Assembly: GCA_963708245.1 (NCBI GenBank)
Contig: OY970201.1
Location: 3,906,001-3,970,000 of the forward strand
Length of the DNA stretch: 64,000 bases
Direction: 5' to 3'
Origin: CAVYXK01 sp963708245
GTDB taxonomy: Bacteria; Pseudomonadota; Alphaproteobacteria; Acetobacterales; Acetobacteraceae
Shown: piece after piece, positions 26,355-35,363 of the stretch
Layout: every line of letters begins with the position of its first letter
How positions within the stretch are numbered: the first letter of the stretch is position 1
The notes under the pieces: generated by a model
Seen by the model: only the letters and a program-made list of their open reading frames with translations
Told to the model about the DNA's origin: nothing
Databases searched by the model: none
Made by a program: the position numbers and the translations under genes

Positions 26355-28016
26355 CCTAAATCCGGCAGTTGGGTCCGATCGTCGCCGGTCTGAAGTGACG
26401 ACCCACAACCTGGGGTAATTGCTCAGGCCGGGCTCAGGCGAAGCGGTGGCTGCAGTTGCCGGCCATGCAAGAAGTAGCGGAGCGCTTCACTGAGGATGCG
26501 ATACCAGCGTTGCAGCGGATCCAACTGCTCCGCACTTTTTCGCAGCCGGTCAAGAAAGCCGGCGATGCGCAGGTAAGCTTGCCTCGCCTTGTCGCGCGCG
26601 CCATGCGCGCTGCTGATCGTCAGCCTCACCTGGCCGGCGTGTTGGGTGCGCTGCGCGATCGCCGACAGCAGCAAGGGTCGGGTGGTGATCGCCTCCCGAT
26701 GGTGCTCCGGATCAGCCAGCCGGACGAACAGGCTCCACCAGTTGTAGATCAGTGCAACGATACCGGCCAGCAGCCGACACCGCGTGAGGTCCTGTGTCGT
26801 GAAACCGCCCCAACCCCATTGGTTCTTCAGCTCGTCAAAAACGTTCTCGCAATCCGCCCGATCGCGATACAACTGCCCCAGCGTCAGGATTTCATCGTCC
26901 ATTGAGGTGACCAGCGCAGCGTAGTCCCACGCCTCCTGATCGGGGCCCACCTCGACGAAGCCAAGTCGCCGCTGAGCCGGATCGCCATGATCGACGGCCG
27001 GCGGACCAGCCAGTTGGCGGCGCAGCAGAATGACTCTCCGCTGCCGGCTCCAGCCCTCCAGCCGCAGGCTCGTCTCCTTGCCCTGCCAGCCCTGGCCGGC
27101 ATCCTTCCAGTCCGATGCCTGCATCGCCCGTTGCAGTGCCCGCGTGACGTTTTTCGTCATGCGCAGACGGAACAGATACGCCAGCTCCTCCCGCTCGGCC
27201 CGCGCCATCACCGGCTCGATGCCCCACGACTTGTCTCCGCGCAGCAGCCACGGCCGCTGCCCCGCTCCGAGATGATCCAGCAACTCCCACAAGCCGCCCG
27301 TCGCGTGTCTGACGTTGTGCTGATCGCCGGGCAATACCTCGACCCGTAGCACCAGCCGCAGGTTCGACAGCATGTAGCTGTGATAGCAGTGCGACGGCCG
27401 ACCCGGCTTGTGCGGATTATAGCCCAGCTCGGCGCCTTCCTGGTGCCCATACAAAGGTTTGATGGTGGTATCGATGTCGAGCACCCACGGCTCGCCGAGC
27501 AGCGGAGCGGTGCAATAGTCCAGGTGGTTTTGCAGCCAGGCCGAGCCTTGCGCTTCGTCGATCTTCTCCAGCCCGCGGCGAACCGAGTCCTCGCTGACCA
27601 CCTTGCGCATGCCGAGCAACGGCGGGTTCACCGGATCGCAGCGCAGCGCGGTCACATGGGCATAGCGCCGGTGACCCGCCAGAACAGACAGCAGCACGGT
27701 GCCAAGCAGATCGCGTGTACGCGGTGCATTCGGGCTAGTGAACCGCAGCGGACAGTCGGCAACCCAATTGTCGAACAACCCGGCCTGCTTCAGGTAGTCG
27801 ATGAAGAATGGCAGTTGGCCGAACGGCGTCACCGGTGCGGCGGCGTCCCACTCCACGTGCACGCGCCCGGCGAAGGTATCGGCAATCGCCGAATGCGGCG
27901 CAACTTCCGGTTGCTCACCCGCGGGGTGAACCGCCAGACATCTCTGTTCTGTGCTCATGCCGGCCAAATCTGCCGATTCAGCCGCGGCGCGCAATCACTC
28001 AACTGCCGGATTTAGG
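26355..28016 (-). mobile_element. Complete IS1380-like insertion sequence
   Basis: 1662 bp bounded by perfect 17-bp inverted repeats: CCTAAATCCGGCAGTTG at 26355-26371 and its reverse complement at 28000-28016. Flanking direct repeats GTAAT (26350-26354 and 28017-28021) are a five-base target duplication, so the insertion is recent and the ends are exact. One transposase gene on the minus strand fills it. Length, CC-starting ends and a 4-5 bp duplication agree with the IS1380 family; the family name comes from resemblance. Confidence 0.9.
26423..27958 (-). CDS. IS1380-like DDE transposase
   Basis: 511 residues from the MSTEQRC start (12 further codons are open upstream). It contains the first catalytic-aspartate region VLDIDTTIKPLYGHQEGAE near residue 160, LRGDKSWGIEPVMA, and the C-terminal glutamate helix LYRDRADCENVFDELKNQWG. 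This is the DDE group-1 architecture shared by IS1380 and IS4-type enzymes. The reading frame is intact and the element has perfect ends, so it may be active. Confidence 0.88.
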   Translation of the reverse strand: MSTEQRCLAVHPAGEQPEVAPHSAIADTFAGRVHVEWDAAAPVTPFGQLPFFIDYLKQAGLFDNWVADCPLRFTSPNAPRTRDLLGTVLLSVLAGHRRYAHVTALRCDPVNPPLLGMRKVVSEDSVRRGLEKIDEAQGSAWLQNHLDYCTAPLLGEPWVLDIDTTIKPLYGHQEGAELGYNPHKPGRPSHCYHSYMLSNLRLVLRVEVLPGDQHNVRHATGGLWELLDHLGAGQRPWLLRGDKSWGIEPVMARAEREELAYLFRLRMTKNVTRALQRAMQASDWKDAGQGWQGKETSLRLEGWSRQRRVILLRRQLAGPPAVDHGDPAQRRLGFVEVGPDQEAWDYAALVTSMDDEILTLGQLYRDRADCENVFDELKNQWGWGGFTTQDLTRCRLLAGIVALIYNWWSLFVRLADPEHHREAITTRPLLLSAIAQRTQHAGQVRLTISSAHGARDKARQAYLRIAGFLDRLRKSAEQLDPLQRWYRILSEALRYFLHGRQLQPPLRLSPA

Positions 28017-28036
28017 GTAATTGGTGCCGAGCCCTA

Positions 28037-28090
28037 CACCTCTCCCGCCCTGCGGGAGAGTCGCCGCGTTGCCGCGCGGCGGGTGAGGGT
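28037..28090. repeat. Dispersed palindromic (REP-like) element, copy 1
   Basis: Two adjacent hairpins: CTCTCCCGC-CCT-GCGGGAGAG and a second GC-rich one ending in GCGGGTGAGGGT. The same double-hairpin unit in the other orientation occurs at 49885-49935 and 50939-50993, with shorter relatives at 41231 and 43440. Here it fills the space between the IS1380 right end and the aldolase gene 3' end. Confidence 0.75.
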
Positions 28091-28157
28091 GCCGGGCCGC
28101 GGCTGCGCCTTCGGCCCGAAATGACTTGTTGCCGCCCAGCAGCAGCGGGACCCCTAA

Positions 28158-28931
28158 CTAGGTGGCGTAATCCGGCTCCTCTTTATCAAGAACCCGGCGC
28201 CAGGCATCAAGGAACATGCGCGAATCATTGCGAGCCCCACGCGGGCCGGTGTAGCGCTGCCGATACTGATCCGGAATGTGACGCAGCTTCTTCCCGGTCA
28301 TCTGCGCCGTCATCTGGTACATGCAGGTCCGCTCCGCGCTGTAAAGCTCGTCGAAGGCTTCCTCGACGGTGGGGCCTACCACGGTCACGCCATGCCCACC
28401 CATGACCATGATGGTCTTGTCGCCGAGCAGCGACGCAATTCTGTCGCCTTCCTCGTTGTCGTGCACCGGCTGACCGCCCCAGTTGTCCACAACCACCCGG
28501 TCATTGAGGAAAAGGTTGTTGCCATGTGCCAGCTCCAATTGCGGGTCCTCGAGCATCGAAAGCGCCGTCAGGTATTGCGGGTGGACATGCAGCACGCAGG
28601 TGGCGCCAGGGTTCTTCAGGTGGATACGCGTGTGGATATGGAAGGCGACCTTCCGCAACTCGCCTTTGCCGCGCACCACCCGGCCATCGAGATCGCATAC
28701 GATCAATGAAGTCGCGGTCAGTTCCTGGAACATGTAGCCGCGCGGGTTGATCAGGAATAGTTGCGGCTCGCCCGGCCGACCAGGCGGCAGCATCAGCGAG
28801 TTGTGGTTGCCGATCTGCTCGTTCCAGCCAAGCCGGGCGGAGGCGCGGAACACGGCCGCCATATCGCAGCGCAAGCGCCATTCCTCTTGCTCGGCTTCCG
28901 TGTTGGTCAGGGCTTGGACGATCGCGGCCAT
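28158..28931 (-). CDS. Class II aldolase/adducin domain protein
   Basis: 257 residues, zinc-dependent aldolase/epimerase fold related to L-fuculose-phosphate aldolase. Visible: a start with GWNEQIGNHNSLMLP near residue 38, LINPRGYMFQELTA, the metal-ligand HVHPQYLTALS near 135, and IMVMGGHGVTVVG near 185. I use the ATG at 28931, preceded by GGAAGAG; the longer frame starting at 29030 adds a basic tail. The substrate cannot be read from the sequence; members near transport or catabolic genes act on sugar phosphates or hydroxy-ketoacids. No partner gene adjoins. Confidence 0.82.
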   Translation of the reverse strand: MAAIVQALTNTEAEQEEWRLRCDMAAVFRASARLGWNEQIGNHNSLMLPPGRPGEPQLFLINPRGYMFQELTATSLIVCDLDGRVVRGKGELRKVAFHIHTRIHLKNPGATCVLHVHPQYLTALSMLEDPQLELAHGNNLFLNDRVVVDNWGGQPVHDNEEGDRIASLLGDKTIMVMGGHGVTVVGPTVEEAFDELYSAERTCMYQMTAQMTGKKLRHIPDQYRQRYTGPRGARNDSRMFLDAWRRVLDKEEPDYAT

Positions 28932-29178
28932 CTGTCTCTTCCACTTTCTGTGATACGAGCCCGGGTGCGCAGCCATATAGACTGCGCTCCCGCTCTTTAG
29001 AGTTATACGGGTCCGAAGGCCGCGCGCCAAGGTTCGGCCACAGCGTTACGGCCGCCCGACGCCTCTTCAGCATCCTGCCGGACGACCGTACCACGCGCCA
29101 GACGGGCGACCGAATCCGGCAGGATCATCGCGCCGGGCTTGTGCGATTAGCGTCGCGAGGGGCAGCTACTTGCCGGAC

Positions 29179-29637
29179 TCATCCCGGTAAGCCCTCAGAG
29201 GCCAACGGAGGCAAGGTAGTCCCGGCTAGGTTCTGCGCGAGTCTCTGATGTCGCACTTCCAGAGACAGGATCTCTATCCCATCCAAAAACGGTTGGACAA
29301 AGACTGTGCTTCGCTGACCCAAAGGAAATCCAAGTAAAGCAGCGATTTCCTTGGTCAATCTCAGTCGGCTATCCGAATAGAGAGAAAGCTCCCTGTAGCG
29401 GTCAGCGATAATGCTCAGTTGTTCAGCTGCGGCCAATTTGGGAAGTCCGCTGGCAACACGTATGAGCTCGTCGATCATGGGTCGGACGACTAGGCCAGCG
29501 TAGATTCGGACCACACCGGCTTGGACAAGTTCGGCGGTGACCTTGGTTGTCTCTCGCTTCCACCATGAAAGGGTCCCCAGAATGGCTCTCCCGAGCTCGC
29601 CCAGTCCAGGAGCGAGATGGGCCGCGATCGTTACCAT
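29179..29637 (-). CDS. Uncharacterised helical protein beside the HD-PRTase module
   Basis: 152 residues, not recognised. It reads as an amphipathic alpha-helical protein (LAPGLGELGRAILGTLSWWK; VVRPMIDELIRVASG; LSIIADRYRELSLY) with no cysteine or signal peptide. It is divergent from the gene at 29650, with only 12 bases between the two ATGs. The start lacks a clear ribosome site. Base composition is lower in GC than the core genes on either side, like the rest of the module. No competing long frame covers the same bases on the other strand. Confidence 0.5.
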   Translation of the reverse strand: MVTIAAHLAPGLGELGRAILGTLSWWKRETTKVTAELVQAGVVRIYAGLVVRPMIDELIRVASGLPKLAAAEQLSIIADRYRELSLYSDSRLRLTKEIAALLGFPLGQRSTVFVQPFLDGIEILSLEVRHQRLAQNLAGTTLPPLASEGLPG

Positions 29638-29649
29638 GGGAGGGTTATC

Positions 29650-30114
29650 ATGAGCGAGGTTACGGCGCTATCTGGAAACGGCCGCGACGGCGAAGGGCCA
29701 GACATTCAGACCTTTATGAAAGCGTTCGTCGCGGCCCTGATCGCTCGGGGGCAGAACGCAGTGAGGCCTCGGGCACTCCCAGATCGCCGCGGCTTCCAGG
29801 AAGTAGTCGATCTGCTTGACAAAGAAGCGGAGCGGATCGAAGCCTCAGGTGAGGACCACGAGGCGCTAAGGGCTATCGTAGCGGTCGCAAATCAGCTGCG
29901 GCCAAGCAACACAGGCGCGTACGACGGGTTCGAGACAGAGCTTCGGGCTCTGCAGCTAACGTTCACCCGCTGTCCCAATCTCTTCTACAAGGAGATCACC
30001 TTTACCGTGCCGGAGCCGTACGCCAGATCGGTGATCGCCGCCCTGCCGCCAAGATTCCGCCACTTGGCAGAGTACGCAGCAGAACGGTTCCTTGAGGCGC
30101 AGTCCAAAGGATAG
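29650..30114 (+). CDS. Uncharacterised protein, first gene of the HD-PRTase module
   Basis: 154 residues, not recognised. The N-terminus is polar, helices follow (DIQTFMKAFVAALIARG; FQEVVDLLDKEAERIEAS), and the C-terminal half has mixed strands. A GGAGGG site eight bases ahead of the ATG decides the start. The stop lies eight bases before the HD-domain gene, so the two are almost certainly one transcript and probably one functional unit. It may be a small accessory or inhibitor/antitoxin of the HD enzyme (inference from position only). Confidence 0.65.
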   Translation: MSEVTALSGNGRDGEGPDIQTFMKAFVAALIARGQNAVRPRALPDRRGFQEVVDLLDKEAERIEASGEDHEALRAIVAVANQLRPSNTGAYDGFETELRALQLTFTRCPNLFYKEITFTVPEPYARSVIAALPPRFRHLAEYAAERFLEAQSKG

Positions 30115-30122
30115 AACTCCTG

Positions 30123-30723
30123 ATGGAAGGTCTCCAGCGGCTTCGTGATAGCTGGCGCTCCTCCACCGAACTCTCCCGCTGGACCGAGCGGGCGTTTGAC
30201 GCAGTCGGCTTCACCCAGCAATTCGTAGACACATGCGTTGCCGCCGCTACAAACCAAACCGCTCCTAGAAAGTCGACCGTCATTAAGGATTCCGTATGGG
30301 GAATGATAGAATTGGATGTGTCTTCAGTTCGGCTGCTAGATTCGCCGGTTCTTCAGCGTCTGCGCGGCGTTCGCCAGCTCGGTCTGTCGAGCATAACTTA
30401 CCCGTCTGCCGAGCATAGCCGTTTCATTCACAGCCTCGGCATGTACTGCGTTGTTTCCAGATTCCTCGACGAAATCTCCCGACGAGCCGAGATGGATCCG
30501 GAAGAGGCCGGCGACTATGACTCAGGTATTCTGACTTTCGTAAAGCCTACCCAACTCAACAAGAGCCTATCGCGCGATCTACTCCATGCCTCGCTCCTGC
30601 ACGACGTTGGGCATATGCCGTTCTCGCATGTGACAGAAAGGGTCCTGGATACAAATGGAACACAGTTTCGCTGTGGAGGTGTTCTCGTAAGGGACTTGGT
30701 TGGCGAGATACACCGAAGGCTTA
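30123..30723 (+). pseudogene. HD-domain dNTPase-like/PRTase-like protein, 5' part (split by IS)
   Basis: First 200 residues of a large protein. The HD fold follows the dGTPase/SAMHD1 pattern: VIKDSVWGMIELDVSSVRLL, LQRLRGVRQLGLSSITYP, then EHSRFIHSLGMY (metal histidine about residue 103) and ASLLHDVGHMPFSH with the HD pair at 160-161. The reading stops being native at 30723, where an IS5/IS1031-like element has entered with a TTA target duplication. Deleting the element and one TTA joins codon CTT to AGG AAA and continues in the frame of the 3' part. The ATG follows the upstream gene by eight bases. By family the enzyme would hydrolyse (d)NTPs or a nucleotide signal. Confidence 0.85.
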
Positions 30724-31688
30724 GTGTCCGTCCGGGAACAAATTGAGTCTTTAGAATCGCTTAGCGGGTCACCCTTGAAGCCATTGAATCGCCTGTGATT
30801 TTCTCTCCCCCGAGCATCGATTCGGAGGACTGGATGTGGACCAAGGAGAACCGGACGCGGTACGACCGCACCCGACTGCGCTATGAGAGCGATCTGACTG
30901 ATGCCGAATGGGCCAGGTGGAACCATTGATCCCCCCGGCCAAGCCGGGCGGCAACAAGCGGAGCGTTGATATCCGCCAGGTGGTGAACGGCGTGATGTAT
31001 GTGCTGAGCACCGGCTGCCAATGGCGGGCGATCCCCAAGGACCTGCCGCCGCGGAGCACAGTGCACGACTATCTGGAACGATGGACCTGGGACGGCACGC
31101 TGGAGCGACTGCATCACGCATTGTATGTGAAATGTCGTGAGCAGGCCTCGCGAGAGGCCAGCCCGACCGCCGCGGTGATTGATGCGCAGAGCGTGAAGAG
31201 CGCCGAAAAAGGGGGGCCTCGATCGATCCGCATGGGTATGATGCGGGGAAGAAGATCAAGGGCAAGAAGCGGCACGTCCTGGTCGATACCCAGGGTTTGC
31301 TGCTACAGGCCATCGTGACGGCGGCGGACATCCAGGATCGCGATGGCGGCGCCATGCTGCTGGCGACGCTGTTCGGGATGTTTCCGTTCCTGCTGAAGCT
31401 TTATGCCGATGGCGGCTATCAGGGGCGGCGATTCCAGGAGGCGTTGAAGCGTGTCGTGTCGCAGGCCGAGGTGGAGATCGTCAAACGATCTGACCAGGCC
31501 AAGGGCTTTGTCGTGCTACCAAAGCGATGGGTGGTCGAACGCACGCTGGCGTGGCTCAACCGATGTCGTCGACTGGGTAAGGATTGGGAAAATCTCAATG
31601 TGAAGGCGCGTGCCTTTCTGTTGCTCGCTTCCATCCGTCTCATGGTCAGACGGCTATGCAGGAACTAGCAATGTTCCCGGACAGACTC
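30724..31688 (+). mobile_element. IS5-family (IS1031-like) insertion sequence, defective
   Basis: 965 bp between 17-base inverted repeats matching at 15 positions (30724-30740, GTGTCCGTCCGGGAACA; 31672-31688, reverse complement GAGTCTGTCCGGGAACA). The flanking TTA triplets at 30721-30723 and 31689-31691 are the target duplication; TNA duplication is typical of the IS1031 group. It interrupts the HD-PRTase gene in the same orientation. Its transposase gene has two frame breaks, so it probably cannot move itself. Confidence 0.88.
30835..31668 (+). pseudogene. IS5-type transposase, two frame breaks
   Basis: Three pieces in different frames. MWTKENRTRYDRTRLRYESD...AEWARW is interrupted at about 30912, where GAGGTGG should probably read with one more G to give EWARVEPLIPP. 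The middle piece continues with KRSVDIRQVVNGVMYVLSTG, CQWRAIPKDLPP and VIDAQSVKSAEKGG, and breaks again near 31213-31222. The last piece is the C-terminal DDE part LYADGGYQGRRF ... RWVVERTLAWLNRCRRLGKD. Together they give a standard IS5/IS1031 transposase of about 275 residues. Confidence 0.85.
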
Positions 31689-33965
31689 TTAGGAAAGCCA
31701 TCAGCTTCTCCGAATGTCTCTCTCTTATGATCGTCTTGTCGGATCGGTTCGAGAGGTTCTATAGCAGTTATGTATCGCCTGGTGACGCGAACGCAATTCT
31801 TCGGATCTCGTCGCTGATTGCAGGTCTGCCGCCAGATCCAGTGATGAGTGGCGTCGCTGACCTCATTTCTGCGACCGCGGTGGATGCGGACAAGGTCGAT
31901 TATATCAACCGAGATTCCGTTGCGTGCGGAATTCCTGTTGGAATTGATGTCTCTCGCATCTTTCTTCGCAGCGGCTTTGTCCAGGTATCCAGGGAAAGAC
32001 TACGGGATCTGAAAATTAAGAGCTCAGGCTCAGATCACGAGGTCCTCTTCGTTGTCAATGCCAGCGGTATGGATACCATTGATGAGCTGGCACAAGCGCG
32101 AGCGTCGTTGTACCAGAGGGTGTATCTACATGGCGTGACACGAACTGCGGAACGGCTACTCGGCCAATCTTTAGAGGCTAATGTCCATGCCGGCTCTGGC
32201 CGCGATGCCAGCCTCCTCGATGCCCTGGACCTGTGGGCCATGAGCGACACCAACTTGCTTGAGCGACTGCGTGCTTCCAAGGAGCTTCGGGTTAGGGTAC
32301 CGGCGGAGGCGATTTTTTTGAGGCAGCTACCAAAGAAAGCAGCAGTCATTACTACTCAAGCAGTGGAGACCCATTTCCCTATGAGGGAGATATTCCGTGG
32401 CATGGAGGGTAGCGCGATCGACGAAATCACTAAGCAGATTACCGGTGTCGAGCTGGAGGCACTAACCGAGCGGAATCTGAAAGGCGCTCGAACTCCAGGA
32501 ACTAGAGCAGGAAATTCGAGTAGAGATTGCTAAGGTCGCTGAGGCAGTCGGAAGGATAAGCCCCCACTTGGTCCCGGCCACCGGCCTGGAGATAGTTGTT
32601 GTCGTTGGTATGGCTTATCTCGAAACCCCAAAGAAGGACTGCATCATCCTGGAGAACGGCGATCTTGTCCACTCTTCAGATGAGACAGCGGTAGATGAGC
32701 AAGTAGACGCCAGTGACATTTTTAAGTCAGCAGCCTACGTGATGGTGGACCCATCCTGGCGGCCCTTCGGAGCGATTGCCACTCGAGCGGTAATCTACAA
32801 CCATGTTCGTGGTCCAGAACCGGTAGAGCTTTCGCTTCCGACCTTGCCCAGCACGGCACGGGATCAGATTCCGATTCGGCTGCTAGGACGGCCTATCCTA
32901 AGCGCTCGCCAGACGCTACGAAAGTCAGGCATAAACAGGAGGTCCATGCAGGCGGTCACAGCCGCAGTCGAGGAGGCGGGCTACTTCGACACACACCCGC
33001 TGCTGGTGGACTTAACGCCCGACCAAGCGCTGGACTGTGAAGCCGTAGCAACCATCCTGATGGATTTCGATGGACAAGGTTCGTGGCGCGTCAGCAAGAC
33101 ATCGGTTGCCGCATTCGTCGGCCAGTTTCCACCCGGGCTGAGGAGTGAGATGCTTGGACATCTCAAGAAGATCCAATTCCTCGGTCGAAGCCACATTTCA
33201 CGCACCATACTTAAGACATTTGATTTGCATTGGCCCAGTACGGCGATTGACGTCGTCGCGCTTTCGCCCAGCAGCGGCCAAATGGTGCGGACTTGGCTAA
33301 AGCAGGAACTCGGCTCGACTGAGCGAGCAAGCCGCTGCGTTATCTGCAATGATCTGAGAGAATGCCTCAAAGCAGATAACCATAGCCGACCCCTGGTATT
33401 TGTCGATGACAACATAAATTCAGCGATCCAGGCACGGGCACAGTTTTTTGCTTGGGCAGGAATTGTACGCCATCAAAGGCCGCTAATCCTTCAGGGAGAA
33501 GACGGCATCTCTGACGTTAAACTCCCTAGCGAAGAGCTAGAATCGCTTAGAGCTCGCGAAATCTGGATAGTTACGTGCGCTGGATCCGTTCGGGCCGGTG
33601 AGGCACTTAGAGAGGCGCTGAACGACATCCTCTTCACAAGCTTCGGCGGCGTCCGATATGATACCGAGATTGAGGGAGCGGACGGATTCTCTTCCGACCT
33701 GAAGAGCTTCCTCTGCACCGTCGGACGAGAGCTGATCGCTAGTACCAATCATGGTACGAGTTTCAGCGACCTACCCAACGAAAAGCAGGAGGAGTGTGCT
33801 GGGAAAGAATTTGGCTATGGCAATGTTGGAAGTCTACTAGCTACAGCAATCAATGTGCCCACCTCAACCGTAACAGCAATTTGGAGCCCAGGAATCTTCG
33901 CCGCGCGAGGCTGGATGCCGCTTATGATCCGGCGGAACAAGCTGCGGCACTTGGTGGTCAGCTGA
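31689..33965 (+). pseudogene. HD-domain dNTPase-like/PRTase-like protein, 3' part (with one frameshift)
   Basis: After the IS the HD domain continues: ADLISATAVDADKVDYINRD supplies the last metal-binding aspartate, and DELAQARASLYQRVYLHGVTR is the helix pair typical of SAMHD1-like enzymes. Near 32480 one extra G (AAAGG for AAAG) ends the frame at 32533; the next frame continues without a gap as KALELQELEQEIRVEIAKV, coiled-coil-like. The C-terminal 460 residues resemble a phosphoribosyltransferase-like domain: SRPLVFVDDNINSAIQARAQ has the VDD-containing PRPP-loop shape, with later FGYGNVGSLLATAINVP and GWMPLMIR. Repaired, the whole protein would be about 960 residues. Two separate proteins (second start TTG 32568 or ATG 32610) are a weaker alternative. 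No function is known to me; a role in anti-phage nucleotide signalling or depletion is inference. Confidence 0.75.
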
Positions 33966-34088
33966 GGCCCGCGCGGCCTACCCGACCACCGATCAAGTCC
34001 GCGCCGCAGGTGCTAGACGGATTGGCGGAGGGAACAGCTCTTGGCGTACTCGCGAAGCCCTTCCCTCTCGCCAAGCCCGCTCGGGCAT

Positions 34089-35363
34089 TTACGTATTCAT
34101 CGCGTCGAAGAAGTCGTTATTGGTCTTGCTGTATTTCAGCTTGTCCAGCAGGAACTCCATCGCATCCACCGTCCCCATCGGGTTCAGGATGCGGCGCAGC
34201 ACCCACATCTTCGACAGCGTCCCCTTCTCGACCAGCAGCTCTTCCTTGCGCGTCCCCGACTTCGTGATGTCGATTGCCGGGAAGGTACGCTTGTCGGACA
34301 GCTTGCGGTCCAGAATGATTTCCGAGTTACCGGTGCCCTTGAACTCCTCGAAGATGACCTCGTCCATCCGGCTGCCGGTATCGATCAGCGCGGTGGCGAT
34401 AATGGTCAGCGACCCGCCTTCCTCGATGTTGCGGGCGGCGCCAAAGAAGCGCTTCGGCCGCTGCAGCGCGTTGGCATCGACACCGCCGGTCAGCACCTTC
34501 CCGGACGACGGCACCACGGTGTTATAGGCCCGCGCCAGCCGTGTGATGCTGTCGAGCAGGATCACCACGTCGCGTTTGTGCTCGACCAAGCGCTTGGCTT
34601 TCTCCAGCACCATCTCGGTGACCTGCACATGGCGGGTGGCCGGCTCGTCGAAGGTGGAGCTGATTACCTCGCCCTTCACCGTGCGCGCCATGTCGGTGAC
34701 TTCTTCCGGGCGCTCGTCGATCAGCAGCACGATCAGGAACACTTCCGGATGATTGGCAGAGATCGCGGTGGCGATGTTCTGCAGCATGACCGTCTTGCCG
34801 GTGCGTGGCGGCGAGACGATCAACGCGCGCTGGCCCTTGCCGATCGGGGTGATCAGGTCGATCACCCGTGGTGTAAAGTCTTTGCCCGGCCCCTTGGCCA
34901 CCGACTGAAAGTTTTCGACCTCCATCTTCAGCCGCTCGTCGGGATAGAGCGGGGTCAGGTTGTCGAAGTTGATGCGATGGCGGACCGCCTCGGGCGGCTC
35001 GAAATTGATCGTGTTGACCTTGAGCAGCGCGAAATACCGCTCCCCATCCTTGGGGGCGCGGATCTGGCCTTCGATCGAGTCGCCGGTACGCAGGCCGAAG
35101 CGGCGCACCTGGTTCGGGCTTACGTAGATGTCGTCGGGACCGGGAAGATAGTTGGCCTCGGGGCTGCGCAGGAACCCGAACCCGTCGGGCAGGATTTCCA
35201 GCGTGCCTTCGCCGCTGATCGCCTGGTCGTTCTCGGCCAGGTTCTTCAGGATCGCGAACATCATGTCCTGCTTGCGCAGCGACGATGCGTTCTCGATCTG
35301 CAGCAATTCGGCATAGCTCAGCAGGTCGGCGGGGGACTTTGCCTTGAGTTCGGCGAGATGCAT
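34089..35363 (-). CDS. rho: Transcription termination factor Rho
   Basis: Hexameric RNA helicase that ends transcription. 424 residues: N-terminal HLAELKAKSPADLLSYAELL, cold-shock RNA-binding domain (GFGFLRSPEANYLPGPDDIYVSPNQVRRF), Walker A SPPRTGKTVMLQ, Walker B VFLIVLLIDERPEEVTDM, Q-loop/R-loop region VEHKRDVVILLDSITRLARAYN, and C-terminal GTRKEELL. Complete and undamaged. It follows hemE-hemH-HAD-hemJ on the same strand after a 267-base gap, which contains a perfect 7-bp hairpin (GACCGCC/GGCGGTC, 35454-35469). Confidence 0.96.
   Translation of the reverse strand: MHLAELKAKSPADLLSYAELLQIENASSLRKQDMMFAILKNLAENDQAISGEGTLEILPDGFGFLRSPEANYLPGPDDIYVSPNQVRRFGLRTGDSIEGQIRAPKDGERYFALLKVNTINFEPPEAVRHRINFDNLTPLYPDERLKMEVENFQSVAKGPGKDFTPRVIDLITPIGKGQRALIVSPPRTGKTVMLQNIATAISANHPEVFLIVLLIDERPEEVTDMARTVKGEVISSTFDEPATRHVQVTEMVLEKAKRLVEHKRDVVILLDSITRLARAYNTVVPSSGKVLTGGVDANALQRPKRFFGAARNIEEGGSLTIIATALIDTGSRMDEVIFEEFKGTGNSEIILDRKLSDKRTFPAIDITKSGTRKEELLVEKGTLSKMWVLRRILNPMGTVDAMEFLLDKLKYSKTNNDFFDAMNT

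Noticed and set aside
32462..32610. Programmed frameshifting to produce the HD-PRTase fusion
   Set aside because: No recognised +1 slippery sequence or downstream structure seen; a plain one-base lesion is simpler, given several others in the window.
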